64,000 bases of DNA from Mucilaginibacter robiniae. GTDB lineage: Bacteria > Bacteroidota > Bacteroidia > Sphingobacteriales > Sphingobacteriaceae. Location of the stretch: positions 124,001-188,000 of the forward strand of contig NZ_CP051682.1 in NCBI RefSeq assembly GCF_012849215.1, given 5' to 3'. Shown here one piece after another: positions 15,841 to 24,727 of this stretch. The notes under the pieces are model-generated. The model ran no database searches. It saw only the letters and a program-made list of their open reading frames with translations, and was not told the origin of the DNA. Each line of letters opens with the position of its first letter. The stretch's first letter is position 1. The position numbers were made by a program, and so were the translations under genes.

Positions 15841-17247
15841 TCAGGCTTCTGAACTCAAACTATAACTCATCGGTTCGGCTATTGGCACAAGTTCAATCAT
15901 CTTTGTAGGGTTGCGTTCTGCATAGTTCATAACCATATTTTGCATATAATCATTACCGGGGTATGGTGTTAAATGATTTTTCAGCTGCGCCAAGCTATTC
16001 ACTTCAAAGTATTGTGAAATATAACCCATACCATAAAACCGGCCTTCTTCAATCAGAATACAGCTGTGCTCATCATTGGTACGGCCCTCATCTCTAATGG
16101 CAAAGGTAGGTAGCGATAGTTTCAATCCCTCAATAGCCTGATTTACTTTCTGATTGTAATCGGTAGCGGCTTGATGCCCTTCACAAGCGCATACTTCGCC
16201 ACTAGCACCGGTACAAGTTTCCGTATTGGTTTGTATATGGCAAAACTTAGGGCAAAGCTCAAATTGGTCAATCAACTTTAATAAAATATTGCGACCATGC
16301 AGTAAGGAACTACAGGTATGTACCGGAACCGAGTATTTGCGGCGTTTATCTACAGCCAAGCGCAAATAACCGCGCTGATCCTCATAAGTATAAATACCAA
16401 AGTTAAATTCTAGCTTTTTTTGCGATCGGTTGAATGGTGGCCACAATCTTTTTATCTCTACTGCCTCAGTCAGTAAAGCCATTAGTTCGGTACCACATTC
16501 CTGGTAACTGATACGATGAATATGCCGCATGAACTCCTGTCGTTGTGCTCCGGAATTGTTGCCGCTAAAGTGACTAGCTACTCGCTTTTTAATGTTTACC
16601 GCTTTACCTACATAAACTACCTTCCCCTTCTGGTCATGAAAATAGTACACCCCTGGGGTAGGCGGCAGTTTATCCATAAACTTGCGGTGCAGGTTGGGCG
16701 GCAATACCTGTTCTTTTGAACGCTGCTTTAGCGCTTCTGGAATAGCATTCTCTGCATCCTTCTGTAATAAGAGCGTGAATAGTTCGGCTGTGGCATCGGC
16801 GTCTCCACCCGCACGGTGCCTACCCGAATTAGTGATACCGATATGATGACATAACTTGCCTAAACTATAAGATGGCATGCCCGGCATTATTTTACGGCTC
16901 AGGCGTACGGTACAGAGCTTATTGCATTGTAAATCGTATCCGGCAGCTGCCAGATGGTATTTAACAAAGGAATGATCGAAATTAACGTTATGCGCCACGA
17001 AAATATGACCTTGTAGCAGATGATAAATATCGTATGCTACTTCTTTAAATACAGGTGCTGTGGCCACCATCTCATTACTGATACCCGTAAGCGCCTGTAT
17101 ATATACCGGTATTTCTTTACCCGGATTTATTAACGTTTGATAACGCTTTACTACTTCATTTCCATCATGAATACATATTGCTATTTCCGTAATACCATTT
17201 GCACTGGCATGACCACCTGTAGTCTCAATATCAACAATCGCGTACAT
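15841..17247 (-). CDS. DnaQ-type exonuclease / GIY-YIG nuclease fusion
   Basis: A 468-residue two-nuclease protein. Residues 1-165 form a DEDDh 3'-5' exonuclease (VDIETTG with D6 and E8; AHNVNFD at 85-91; HRAGGDAD with H144 and D149). Residues 195-280 form a GIY-YIG endonuclease like the N-terminal part of UvrC (GVYYF at 199-203, VVYVGKAVNIKKR near 210-222, E262 in LTEAVEIK). Residues 332-355 hold cysteines spaced CX3CX8CX7CXC, recalling the [4Fe-4S] cluster of UvrC. Fusions of this kind are called Cho-like in actinobacteria and Bacteroidota and are thought to act in DNA repair, but the role here is inferred. All catalytic residues named are present. Confidence 0.88.
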   Translation of the reverse strand: MYAIVDIETTGGHASANGITEIAICIHDGNEVVKRYQTLINPGKEIPVYIQALTGISNEMVATAPVFKEVAYDIYHLLQGHIFVAHNVNFDHSFVKYHLAAAGYDLQCNKLCTVRLSRKIMPGMPSYSLGKLCHHIGITNSGRHRAGGDADATAELFTLLLQKDAENAIPEALKQRSKEQVLPPNLHRKFMDKLPPTPGVYYFHDQKGKVVYVGKAVNIKKRVASHFSGNNSGAQRQEFMRHIHRISYQECGTELMALLTEAVEIKRLWPPFNRSQKKLEFNFGIYTYEDQRGYLRLAVDKRRKYSVPVHTCSSLLHGRNILLKLIDQFELCPKFCHIQTNTETCTGASGEVCACEGHQAATDYNQKVNQAIEGLKLSLPTFAIRDEGRTNDEHSCILIEEGRFYGMGYISQYFEVNSLAQLKNHLTPYPGNDYMQNMVMNYAERNPTKMIELVPIAEPMSYSLSSEA

Positions 17248-17371
17248 TCATTCAAAAATAATGAAATTATTTTTGCTAAACTTATTAGCGATATGTTTTT
17301 AATTATTATGACAAATAGGTTAAGAGCAACTACTTAATCAATGAAGAATTATAGATTTAATTTGGACCTGT

Positions 17372-17431
17372 TGTACAAAAAATAAGGTTATTGAGTGCAA
17401 TACACAAAACTGTATTACACTCAATAACCTT
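17372..17431 (-). terminator. Strong terminator of the RND efflux operon
   Basis: AAGGTTATTGAGTG (17384-17397) pairs with CACTCAATAACCTT (17418-17431), and AATACA/TGTATT extends the stem inside one mismatch; on the minus strand it is followed by ATTTTTTG (17383-17372 region). It terminates the operon that ends at 17470. Confidence 0.85.
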
Positions 17432-17469
17432 TAACCTTGATTGTGCTTTAGAAAGAAGTAGATAGATAA

Positions 17470-18921
17470 TTAATTACCTACGCGACCACCATTGCCGGTT
17501 TCTTTACGTAAGCCGCCTTGCTGACCTCCGGCTCCCTTACCACCTTTGCCTTTTTTTCCACCACCTTGCTGATCGTTTGCATTGCTACCACCAGTTTGGT
17601 CGCCATGTTCGCCAACACGCTCGCGACCCAGGTGCTGTTCGCCGGGAGCTAAACCACCCTGGCTACCTCCCTGCTGATCGCCACCGCCTTGCTTAGCTGA
17701 TTGGTTGCCTTGCTGATTAGACTGGCCGCTTCCAGATGCCTGGTCCTGCCCATTCTGGCTTTGGGCATTTTGCTTATCGTTTACAGGCTGCCCATCACGT
17801 ATTTCGTCAGTTGCAGCTTTTACAATCCGGTCGCCAGGGTTCAGTTCTTTACTATAGATCTCTATTACGTCTTTGCTTTGCAAGCCACGCTGAACATCTA
17901 TCCATTCTGCACGGCGTTGTTTATCAATTCGTACCACGAACACCCGCTCTGTTGATTGTACTACTGCAGTTTTTGGCACAATAAAGGTACTATCATGAGT
18001 CTCCAGCGGTACATTAACTTCGGCATACATACCCGGCAGCAACCGCCTGTTGTTGTTGTAAACATCCATCTCCAAACGTTCAGAACGCAGGCGGGTATCT
18101 AATGCCCCAGCTAAACGCTTAATACGTGCTTTGAATTTCTCATTAGGTAACGAACGGACTGTAAATTCAACCTCTTGTTTATTGTTTAAACCGCCGGTAT
18201 TTAGCTCGGGTACTGATATCACTAAACGTAGCTTGGTTTGCTCCTGCACCACAAACAGCGGCATTGCACCGCCCTGCGCACCTGGCCCAACATAGGCGCC
18301 TAAGTTAGCATTACGGGTACTTACTACCCCATCAAACGGTGCTTTAATTTGTAAATATTGCAAGTTGGCAGCTACTTCCCGATAAGATGCTTTTGCAGCC
18401 TGTACATTAGCATAATCAGAATTTTTACGAGCTTCAGCCTGATCTAAATCATTTTGGGCTACGGTACCAGGGGTTTTACTGGTGTTGTATAAACGGTCGT
18501 AGTTGGCTTTGCTGGCTAAATACAAAGCTTCCTGCTGCTTAATGCGTGATTGTGCTGCTGCTAGCTGCGAATTAATTTCAGGTGCTTCTAGTATAGCCAG
18601 TAATTGGTTTTTATGTACCTCTGTACCTACATCAACTAAATACTTTTTTACGTAGCTGTTAATTTTAGCGTATAAACTTACTTCGTTATAAGGCATTAAT
18701 TCGCCCGGCACCTGTAGGGTTGATGATAGCTTGCCTTTTTTAATTGTATCTACCTGAACAGGCGGCACTTCAATATCAGACTGTTGTTGAACTTCACGTT
18801 CTTGCGAGGCTTTTTCCTGCTTATTACCACCACAGGCACTCATAGCCAGCCAGCCGGCCAAAACTAGTGTTGATGCAAAGGTTGATTTATTTTTTAGATG
18901 ATTCATCGTCAACGTATTCAT
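17470..18921 (-). CDS. RND efflux periplasmic adaptor (membrane fusion protein)
   Basis: A 483-residue lipoprotein adaptor (lipobox AMSAC, Cys30) linking an inner-membrane RND pump to TolC. The lipoyl-type and beta-barrel parts are visible: LYAKINSYVKKYLVDVGTEVHKNQLL, a coiled-coil hairpin (about 120-185), LQIKAPFDGVV, and a later TFIVPKTAVVQ. The last 100 residues (about 384-483) are low-complexity, rich in Gly, Gln, Asn and Lys (QGGG and GGKKGKGGKG runs), unusual for this family. It is the last gene of an operon after the permease (4-bp gap) and TolC. A second ATG at codon 6 is an alternative start. Confidence 0.9.
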   Translation of the reverse strand: MNTLTMNHLKNKSTFASTLVLAGWLAMSACGGNKQEKASQEREVQQQSDIEVPPVQVDTIKKGKLSSTLQVPGELMPYNEVSLYAKINSYVKKYLVDVGTEVHKNQLLAILEAPEINSQLAAAQSRIKQQEALYLASKANYDRLYNTSKTPGTVAQNDLDQAEARKNSDYANVQAAKASYREVAANLQYLQIKAPFDGVVSTRNANLGAYVGPGAQGGAMPLFVVQEQTKLRLVISVPELNTGGLNNKQEVEFTVRSLPNEKFKARIKRLAGALDTRLRSERLEMDVYNNNRRLLPGMYAEVNVPLETHDSTFIVPKTAVVQSTERVFVVRIDKQRRAEWIDVQRGLQSKDVIEIYSKELNPGDRIVKAATDEIRDGQPVNDKQNAQSQNGQDQASGSGQSNQQGNQSAKQGGGDQQGGSQGGLAPGEQHLGRERVGEHGDQTGGSNANDQQGGGKKGKGGKGAGGQQGGLRKETGNGGRVGN

Positions 18922-18925
18922 AGCT

Positions 18926-21900
18926 TTATTTATGCTCTGTTTGCATGTTTTGTATTAAACCGGTATGCTGGCCGTCTTGCTTGTGTTTATCTTGATTATC
19001 AGGTTTATGACCGTCTTTATCTTCTCCATGATACATGGGTACATAAAACTTACTTTCTCTATCTTCAGGGTCAAGCGATACGGAATCAGTTGAAGTGTTA
19101 CCTTGTACCCAGGCAAACACCAACGGTAATATGACTACAGCAGCAAAGGTTGAAAATAACAGACCACCAATTACAGCACGACCCAGCGGAGAGGTTTGAT
19201 CACCACCCTCACCCAGACCCGATGCCATTGGAATCATACCCACCAACATGGCCAAACTGGTCATTAGAATTGGACGTAAACGTAAAGCGATAGCCTCACG
19301 TGCTGACTTTAAGGCATCGCCATTAAACTTGCGCAATTCTTCAGCATTGGTAACTAATAGCACCGCATTGGAGATAGATACCCCTACCGACATAATCATA
19401 CCCATGTATGATTGCAGGTTTAGCGTAGCACCTGTTAACTTCAGCAATAAAAGGGAGCCTAAAATAACTGCCGGCACGGTAGATAATACCACCAGTGATA
19501 CTTTAAATGATTGGAAGTTGGCAGTAAGCATTAAATAGATTACTATAATAGCTACCAACAAACCGGTTTGTAAGCTACCCAATGTATCGGTTAAAGTCTG
19601 CGTTAAACCCCGTGGTTCGATAGTCAGTCCCCGCGGTAATTTACCCAATGATTTCAGTGACTCCTGTACATCATCGGCAGCCGAACCCAAGTCTTTTTTG
19701 TTGATATTAGCAGTTACCGATAAGGTAGGTATAGCGCCAATATCATCATTTTCGCCAAAAGTTGTGTCGGGTTTAATGTCAGCCACATCGCTTAACACGG
19801 GCCTTGGCTGGTTAGGCATAACCGGGATTTCACGAATATCATTTGTGCTGGCCATTTGGTATTCCGGAACTTCAACCTGCACATTATAACTCAAGCCCAC
19901 TTTTTCATCCAACCATACGTTCTTTTCTGTAAAACGTGATGATGAAGTAGAGGCAATCAGAGAACGTGAAATATCATTCATACTTACGCCCAACTGTGCG
20001 GCACGTACACGATCAATATTAATATCAATAGCGGGGTATTGGTAAGATTGCCCAATTTGCACATCCCGGAGGTAAGGGATTTGCTTTAGCTTTTCCAGCA
20101 CCTTTTTAGCATAAGCAACGTTTTGCTTTTTGTTTTTGCTCGATATAGCCACTTCTACCGGCGTAGGCGATCCTTGACTTAATATTTTATCTGTCAGTTC
20201 TATTGGCTCAAATGATACTTTAACCGTAGGCAGTTCTTTTTTTACATAAGCTCTGAACTGCTCTTTTAAATCGTCTAAGTTGCCATCAAAATCTTCAGTT
20301 AAGTTCACTTGCATTACTGCCTCTTGCGGGCCGGCCATAAACAGGTAAATTGGACTGGTAGAAAACTGTGAAGGATGCTGACCAACGAAAGATGAGGTTA
20401 CGGCAATTTTATCCTTACCTACCATACGCTCTAAAATTTGTAGGGCTCGTATGGTAATTGCTTCTGTACGCTCCAAACGGGTGCCATCCGGTGCACGTAA
20501 ACGTACCTGGAAGGTACCAGAGTTTACTTTCGGCAATACGTCACGCCCAATAATAGTAAACATGAGTGCGGCTAATGCTACAGTAACTATTACGTAAATA
20601 CCTACTATCCATTTACGCTTAGGCAACATACTATCCATTCTGCGCAAAAACCATAAACGGAACTTATCGAAACGAGTTTCTTTATGTTCACCATCTTTGC
20701 CATGGTCATGATGTTCTTCCGTTGCCTGTTGAGCGGTTTTCTCCTTCTCTTCTTCCATGCTACCTTCATCCTCGCGGGCAAAATCTTTCTTTTCATGGTC
20801 GTTTTTCATGAGCCAATTAGCCATTACCGGCACAAAGGTTTGCGCCAGCAGGTATGAAGTAATCATGGAAAAACCAATGGCTAATGATAATGGTAAGAAC
20901 AATGCTCCGGGAATACCTTTCATAGTGAAGGCCGGTGCAAACACCGCCAGAATACAGAACAGGATTAACAATTTTGGAAAAGCAATCTCCTTACAGGCAT
21001 CCCAAATAGCTAAAGCTTTAGGTTTACCCATATCAAAATGCTGGTGAATATTCTCAATCGTCACTGTTGATTCATCCACGAGGATACCAATAGCTAGCGA
21101 CAAACCACTCAACGTCATGATATTGATCGTCTGCTTAAATAGGTATAAAAACAGGATACCTGAAATGATACAGGCCGGGATGGTCATGATTACAATTAAA
21201 GCTCCCCGGCGGTCGCCCAAGAAAAGCAACACCATCAAACCAGTTAGTACTGCACCAATACCCCCTTCTTCGGCCAAACTTTTTACGGCGTTAATTACAT
21301 AAACTGATTGGTCAAACTCATATGAAAGCTTTACATCTTCGGGTAATAAAGCCTGAAAGCGCGGAATAGCTTTTTTTAGATTTTGTACCACTTCCCAAGT
21401 GGAAGCATCAGATGATTTGGTGATAGGCAGATAAACAGAACGTTTGCCGTTAACCAAGGCATAGCTACTGGTAATATCAGCGCCATCTTCAACCGTTGCT
21501 ACATCGCGTAAAAACACTGTTTGTATACCATTACGGTACAGTGGTATATCACCAAAATTTTTAATAGCTTTTATAGTCGTATTAGTTGGCGTAACATAGT
21601 TATAATCGCCAATACGTACGTTACCAGCCGGCGAGTTCTGGTTATTATCACGTAATGAAGCTACAATCTGGTCGGGTGTTAAGTTGTGCGAACGTAATAA
21701 GCCCGGATCTACCTTGATCACTACAGTACGGGTATTACCTCCAAACGGTGCGGGTGATACCAGACCGGGTACTGAAGTAAATGACGAACGCACATATACG
21801 TTAGCCAAATCCAGCAGTTCGTTATTGCTCCGTGTTGGGCTGGTTAATACTAACTGACCTACTGGCAATGTTGAAGCGTCAAACCTTAAAATAAACGGCG

Positions 21901-22273
21901 GTTGCGTACCAGGCGGAAAAATTGCTTGGGCACGGTTCGTATATGCCGTCACTTCGGCAGCAGCCTGCGCCATGTTGGTACCTTCGTAAAAGGTAAGCTT
22001 AATTAACGTTAAGCCTTGTATATTACGTGTTTCAATACTTTTTACCCCAGATACATACAACAGCAAGTTCACATATTGCTTACCGAAATACGATTCCATT
22101 TGGTTAGGTGTGTAACCACCATAAGGGTGTGATACATAAATAACCGGCAGGTTCAAGTCAGGGAAGATATCAATCTTAATACTACGAACGGCATTGATAC
22201 CAAAGAAGAACAGTCCGGCTACGAGAACCAATACCGTAATCGGTCTTTGTAATGCGCCTTTAATGAGTCCCAT
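18926..22273 (-). CDS. RND efflux permease
   Basis: A 1115-residue inner-membrane RND pump of the HAE/CusA class with about 12 transmembrane helices and large periplasmic loops. The family pattern is clear: KIDIFPDLNLPVI near the start, LVDESTVTIENI, and VGVSISNAVLLV in the transmembrane parts. The cytoplasmic loop between the two halves is highly charged and His-rich (about 490-545: EEEKEK, HHDHGKDGEHKE), and the C-terminus also carries His-rich runs (HGEDKDGHK, DKHKQDGQH). The substrates are unknown; the His-rich tails hint at metal but could be incidental. It is followed by the adaptor and preceded by tolC. Confidence 0.93.
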   Translation of the reverse strand: MGLIKGALQRPITVLVLVAGLFFFGINAVRSIKIDIFPDLNLPVIYVSHPYGGYTPNQMESYFGKQYVNLLLYVSGVKSIETRNIQGLTLIKLTFYEGTNMAQAAAEVTAYTNRAQAIFPPGTQPPFILRFDASTLPVGQLVLTSPTRSNNELLDLANVYVRSSFTSVPGLVSPAPFGGNTRTVVIKVDPGLLRSHNLTPDQIVASLRDNNQNSPAGNVRIGDYNYVTPTNTTIKAIKNFGDIPLYRNGIQTVFLRDVATVEDGADITSSYALVNGKRSVYLPITKSSDASTWEVVQNLKKAIPRFQALLPEDVKLSYEFDQSVYVINAVKSLAEEGGIGAVLTGLMVLLFLGDRRGALIVIMTIPACIISGILFLYLFKQTINIMTLSGLSLAIGILVDESTVTIENIHQHFDMGKPKALAIWDACKEIAFPKLLILFCILAVFAPAFTMKGIPGALFLPLSLAIGFSMITSYLLAQTFVPVMANWLMKNDHEKKDFAREDEGSMEEEKEKTAQQATEEHHDHGKDGEHKETRFDKFRLWFLRRMDSMLPKRKWIVGIYVIVTVALAALMFTIIGRDVLPKVNSGTFQVRLRAPDGTRLERTEAITIRALQILERMVGKDKIAVTSSFVGQHPSQFSTSPIYLFMAGPQEAVMQVNLTEDFDGNLDDLKEQFRAYVKKELPTVKVSFEPIELTDKILSQGSPTPVEVAISSKNKKQNVAYAKKVLEKLKQIPYLRDVQIGQSYQYPAIDINIDRVRAAQLGVSMNDISRSLIASTSSSRFTEKNVWLDEKVGLSYNVQVEVPEYQMASTNDIREIPVMPNQPRPVLSDVADIKPDTTFGENDDIGAIPTLSVTANINKKDLGSAADDVQESLKSLGKLPRGLTIEPRGLTQTLTDTLGSLQTGLLVAIIVIYLMLTANFQSFKVSLVVLSTVPAVILGSLLLLKLTGATLNLQSYMGMIMSVGVSISNAVLLVTNAEELRKFNGDALKSAREAIALRLRPILMTSLAMLVGMIPMASGLGEGGDQTSPLGRAVIGGLLFSTFAAVVILPLVFAWVQGNTSTDSVSLDPEDRESKFYVPMYHGEDKDGHKPDNQDKHKQDGQHTGLIQNMQTEHK

Positions 22274-22297
22274 ATATTTATTACTGTATTGGTTATC

Positions 22298-23710
22298 TTA
22301 AAAATTGTTAATGAATATGGAAAAATCGCCTGTGGCAGCCGATTTAAACAGCAATGCCTGCCAAACATTGTTGAAGGCAATAAAACTATCGGTTTCGGCA
22401 CGGTTTAGCGCGAATAAGGCTTCGGCATAATCAGTGATGGTAGCTAGGCCATTGCGGTACAATGCCGTTTTTTGGTTGAAAGCATCATTAGCAGCTTTAA
22501 TTTCTACCGGTGCTTCTTTTGCATTTTTTACAGCATTACTGATACGTGTTTCAGCAAATACCTGCTGGTTTATTAATTGCTGGTTGGTTAAATCGTACTC
22601 ATTCCGGTACTGTTCTGATGTCAGCTTCTGCGAGCGTACCTGGTAGCGGGTTCTGAATATGGTACTCACATTCCATACTACTGCTACACCAGCCAGATAA
22701 TTGAACCGTGTTGGATCAACCCCACTGCCATAGCTGCTGGTATAAGGAACTGGTTGTGTGGTACTCAAAACTGCCTGAAAACCGGAACCACGCCCTTGAA
22801 ACACGCCGAACAATGTAAAAGTTGGATAAGCGAAAGTACGCTGATAGCGTGCCTGCTCATTACTTACATTAATGCGGCTTTGATAAAATTGCAGGAAAGG
22901 GTGGTTTTCTAACCGAACACGTGCAGGCGGATCGGGCACGGCAGGCGATTTAGTAGCAAACGTACTATCCAGAATATAATCCTGGGGTGTAGGTGCCAAA
23001 CCTAAGTATTGCGAAAGTTGATTTACCTGCTCTTGCTCGTTTTGCTGCGCATTATTTAACAAAATGCGTGCATTAGAAACCTGTGCATTAACAAACGAAG
23101 AATCAACACCGGGATTTAAACCGTTTTTTACTCGAGTTACTACTACTTTCTGTATTTCTAAAGTACGGTTCAAGTTATCTTGCTGTACGGCTACCAAGCG
23201 CTGAGCGGCCAACACATTCAGGTAAGCTGCAGCTATTCTGATTTTATGTTGAAATACTTGTTGACCTAAATCGGCAGTATCACGGTTAACTACCATTTTT
23301 TGTACTTTAACCTTTTCGATAGCTCTGCCGAAAGCAAAGAAGTCCCAGTTTACATTAGTTAAATATAAAGCACCAAATGCGGCATTCCAGTTCTGCGTGG
23401 TTTGTGCCGGCCCCGAAGATGCTACTGCTAAACCACGATAACCAAACAGCGGCCCGTTTTGCCCGTTGATGGTACCATAATCTTGTTGTGCAGAAAGGTT
23501 GAAATCAGGCAGATATTCTGTTTTCGTTTCAGATAGATAAGCCCTGGATGATTTAAGCTGGCTTTGCTTTGCTTTAATGGCGGGATAGTTGTCAACTCCA
23601 AGTTCAATAGCTTCTTTCATTCCCAAAGCTTTTACCTGTGCTGTAACCGTTGCACTAAAAAACATACCAGCAATTACGATATATAAGCGAATTGCTATTT
23701 TGTTAAACAT
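22298..23710 (-). CDS. TolC family outer membrane efflux protein
   Basis: A 470-residue protein with a signal peptide (cleavage likely after VTAQ, about residue 25) and the alpha-helical barrel pattern of TolC: ELGVDNYPAIKAKQSQLKSSRAYLSE, then a second repeat with AQVSNARILLNNAQQNEQEQ and EARISNA-like segments. It is the first gene of the operon with the permease (24-bp gap) and adaptor, so it forms the outer-membrane channel of that pump. It is divergent from the LysR gene, and a TAnnTTTG -7 box lies 23 bp before its ATG. Confidence 0.92.
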   Translation of the reverse strand: MFNKIAIRLYIVIAGMFFSATVTAQVKALGMKEAIELGVDNYPAIKAKQSQLKSSRAYLSETKTEYLPDFNLSAQQDYGTINGQNGPLFGYRGLAVASSGPAQTTQNWNAAFGALYLTNVNWDFFAFGRAIEKVKVQKMVVNRDTADLGQQVFQHKIRIAAAYLNVLAAQRLVAVQQDNLNRTLEIQKVVVTRVKNGLNPGVDSSFVNAQVSNARILLNNAQQNEQEQVNQLSQYLGLAPTPQDYILDSTFATKSPAVPDPPARVRLENHPFLQFYQSRINVSNEQARYQRTFAYPTFTLFGVFQGRGSGFQAVLSTTQPVPYTSSYGSGVDPTRFNYLAGVAVVWNVSTIFRTRYQVRSQKLTSEQYRNEYDLTNQQLINQQVFAETRISNAVKNAKEAPVEIKAANDAFNQKTALYRNGLATITDYAEALFALNRAETDSFIAFNNVWQALLFKSAATGDFSIFINNF

Positions 23711-23732
23711 CAGAAAGATTTATTACAATACA

Positions 23733-23740
23733 CAAAGGTA
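23733..23740 (-). promoter_or_regulatory. Candidate -7 promoter element of the efflux operon
   Basis: On the minus strand the sequence reads TACCTTTG (TAnnTTTG consensus), 23 bp upstream of the tolC ATG. At the expected spacing the -33 position is only TTTT/TTTA rather than TTTG. The divergent lysR start is about 60 bp beyond, so LysR binding near here could control both. Confidence 0.45.
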
Positions 23741-23800
23741 AAGGTAAGTCGTATATGAATAAAATGAATTATTTTTGTATGTGTTATTAATATTTGTAAT

Positions 23801-24727
23801 ATGAATGTTGCACTGCATCACTTTAAATTAGTAGATACCATATTTAAAGAAGGTACGCTTACTAAAGCTGCCTCTACTTTAAACTTAACGCAGTCGGCAC
23901 TTAGCCATCAATTGAAAGAATTGGAAAGCACACTGGAAATAGAAGTATTTCACAGGCAGGGTAAAAGATTGCATTTATCTGAAGAAGGGTTTCGCTTTTT
24001 AAAAAGTGCCGAAAAAATTCTGGCAGAAATTAAGCAACTGGAAGAAGATTTACAGAACTTGAAAAATGGCAATACCGGCAAATTGAATATCAGCTTGCAG
24101 TGCTACACTGCTTACCATTGGTTGCCTTTTATTGTTAAACATTATAAAACACAATTTCCGGCCATTAATATTCATATTGCTTCTGAAGCAACCCGTAGGC
24201 CGCTTGAGTATTTATTGCGTGGTGAAGTGGATGTTGCTATAGTACGAACTCAGATAGTAAATACTAAAATCAAATACGAGGCTGTATTTGAAGACCAATT
24301 AATTGCTGTAGTACCTGCGGACCATCCGTTAGCGGCAAGAACCCATATTGAGATTGCTGATTTTGAAAACCAAGAACTGATTTTGCCTTTGTATGACCCA
24401 TCATACCAGGACACTCCTGTTATTGAAAGTCAGATACAGGTACAACAGGTAAAGCCCAAAACGCTGCACCGTATACATTATACAGATGCTACGCTAGAAA
24501 TGGTAAAAGCGGGTTTAGGTATTACTGTTATGGCAGATTGGATTGTAAAGCCCTACTTAGAAGGTACTAATTTAGTTACCTTGCCCCTGCCTGAAAAAAT
24601 AGCCCGACGCACCTGGTATGCAGCTACCTGCCGCCAAACACCGGCGGTTGAATATTTTATAGAATGTTTGAAAATGTACTTTGCCGATGAACCTGAAAAC
24701 GAAGACAGGAAGTTGTTATTAGTTTAA
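23801..24727 (+). CDS. LysR family transcriptional regulator
   Basis: A 308-residue LysR-type regulator. The N-terminal winged helix-turn-helix is residues 1-60 (TLTKAASTLNLTQSALSHQLKELESTLEIEVFHR), followed by a linker helix and a periplasmic-binding-like effector domain from about 90, with no obvious deletion. It is divergent from the RND efflux operon, with 90 bp between start codons, which is the usual arrangement for a LysR protein controlling the adjacent operon; that is inference. Its stop overlaps the stop of the convergent amine oxidase gene by 4 bp. Confidence 0.92.
   Translation: MNVALHHFKLVDTIFKEGTLTKAASTLNLTQSALSHQLKELESTLEIEVFHRQGKRLHLSEEGFRFLKSAEKILAEIKQLEEDLQNLKNGNTGKLNISLQCYTAYHWLPFIVKHYKTQFPAINIHIASEATRRPLEYLLRGEVDVAIVRTQIVNTKIKYEAVFEDQLIAVVPADHPLAARTHIEIADFENQELILPLYDPSYQDTPVIESQIQVQQVKPKTLHRIHYTDATLEMVKAGLGITVMADWIVKPYLEGTNLVTLPLPEKIARRTWYAATCRQTPAVEYFIECLKMYFADEPENEDRKLLLV

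Noticed and set aside
17137..17337. A 66-codon plus-strand ORF around the start of the DnaQ/GIY-YIG gene
   Set aside because: It is the antisense of the N-terminus of the nuclease gene and has no family pattern.
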